Below, in pieces: positions 20,182 to 20,829 of a DNA stretch of 20,829 nucleotides. Within the stretch, counting starts at the first letter, position 1, and each line of letters opens with the position of its first letter. Under the pieces are notes generated by a model. That model ran no database searches. It was not told where the DNA came from and saw only the letters and a program-made list of their open reading frames with translations. A program made the position numbers and the translations under genes. Source of the stretch: Glomus cerebriforme (taxonomy: Eukaryota > Glomeromycota > Glomeromycetes > Glomerales > Glomeraceae); the NCBI GenBank assembly GCA_003550305.1, contig QKYT01000409.1:4447-25275 (forward strand), given 5' to 3'.

Positions 20182-20829
20182 GCTACTGTTATTATTTATA
20201 TTATTTTATTTATTATGAATAAAATTCCTGATTAAGGTTGAAAGAATTGACAAAGAACGTGATATTTACTAATAATTCTGAATTTGGCAAATTTTGATAT
20301 AATGTTGATCGAGAGAAAGACTGAAAGAGATACTGTCGCCACTTTTATGATTGTATAAACTTTATATACAAAAAATTTCAATCATAGAATTATTTCTTGG
20401 AATTAATCAATTAATCAAGATATGTTTTTTTTCTTGAATCACGTTTAAAAAGGAAATTTTTTTAAATAGATATTATTGTAATGAATTTTTTAAAAACCTT
20501 TATTATTGTTATTATTTCCATATGTATATATATATATTACACGATTTTATTAAATAAATTCGCATTAATACTTAAATGTTTATTCTACTTTTATACTGTA
20601 TATAATGTCTATATTCAATATTCTGCTTAGCATCAGCATCAGCATCTGTACATTAGAGTATTGCCAAACACGTATTCTATAGAAGCCTATACTTCCTATA
20701 CTTCTTTGTCATATTTGATTAACTGAATGTTTTGCTAAATTACTTTCCCGGAAGCAATATCAGTTTGGATAAGGAACCATCTTTCTTTTTAAGTTAATTA
20801 ATCATTAATCAAACTTTTTCTATACTCGG
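20182..20829. other. Intergenic, no gene seen
   Basis: AT-rich sequence with a (TA)n run near 20525-20538 and three copies of AGCATC (20629-20646). No exon-like frame is recognised on either strand. Confidence 0.5.

Noticed and set aside
1..20829. CRISPR arrays, prokaryotic operons, tRNA or rRNA genes
   Set aside because: No regularly spaced repeats, no tRNA cloverleaf or rRNA core was seen. The intron structure marks this as eukaryotic nuclear DNA.

Overview
ORGANISM. The window is very AT-rich, with short (60-105 bp) GT..AG introns, TKL-kinase, BTB and TLDc sequences, many decayed gene pieces and small non-autonomous transposons. This points to an arbuscular mycorrhizal fungus (Glomeromycotina, Rhizophagus-like) nuclear contig. 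The assignment rests on recognising protein families and intron style, not on a database match. Scattered single N bases suggest a draft assembly.

LAYOUT. (1) 1-287 is the 3' end of a TLDc-domain gene. (2) 1533-4211 is the only complete gene: an 11-exon AAA ATPase predicted at 617 residues, with intact Walker A, Walker B, sensor-1 and arginine-finger motifs. (3) 4212-12943 is gene-poor. It holds two protein-kinase relics (6754-6960 plus, 10737-11035 minus), a GC-rich foldable island (7899-8045), an unrecognised exon-like relic (8593-9270), a 113-bp-period tandem repeat (9454-9680) and weak open frames (9778-10213). (4) 12944-14182 is a composite of two truncated genes joined tail to tail: a plus-strand BTB relic and a minus-strand fragment of SMC2 (condensin) that keeps its introns. 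A 12-bp perfect inverted repeat sits at the joint. (5) 16500-20181 holds two diverged copies of one unrecognised gene family in head-to-head inverted orientation. The left copy is split by a 373-bp hAT-type MITE with an 8-bp target duplication, and the right copy by a ~395-bp element with 27-bp inverted repeats. (6) The last 650 bp hold no gene I can support.

HOW IT FITS TOGETHER. There is no operon-like logic; this is a eukaryotic accessory region. One housekeeping-looking ATPase and one TLDc gene lie at the left edge of a stretch of DNA-level duplications in decay. The relics keep introns, so they arose by DNA duplication or rearrangement rather than by retroposition. I found no convincing new biological system. 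The best candidates for follow-up are the foldable GC island at 7.9-8.05 kb, the unrecognised inverted gene pair at 17-20 kb and the palindromic BTB/SMC2 joint.
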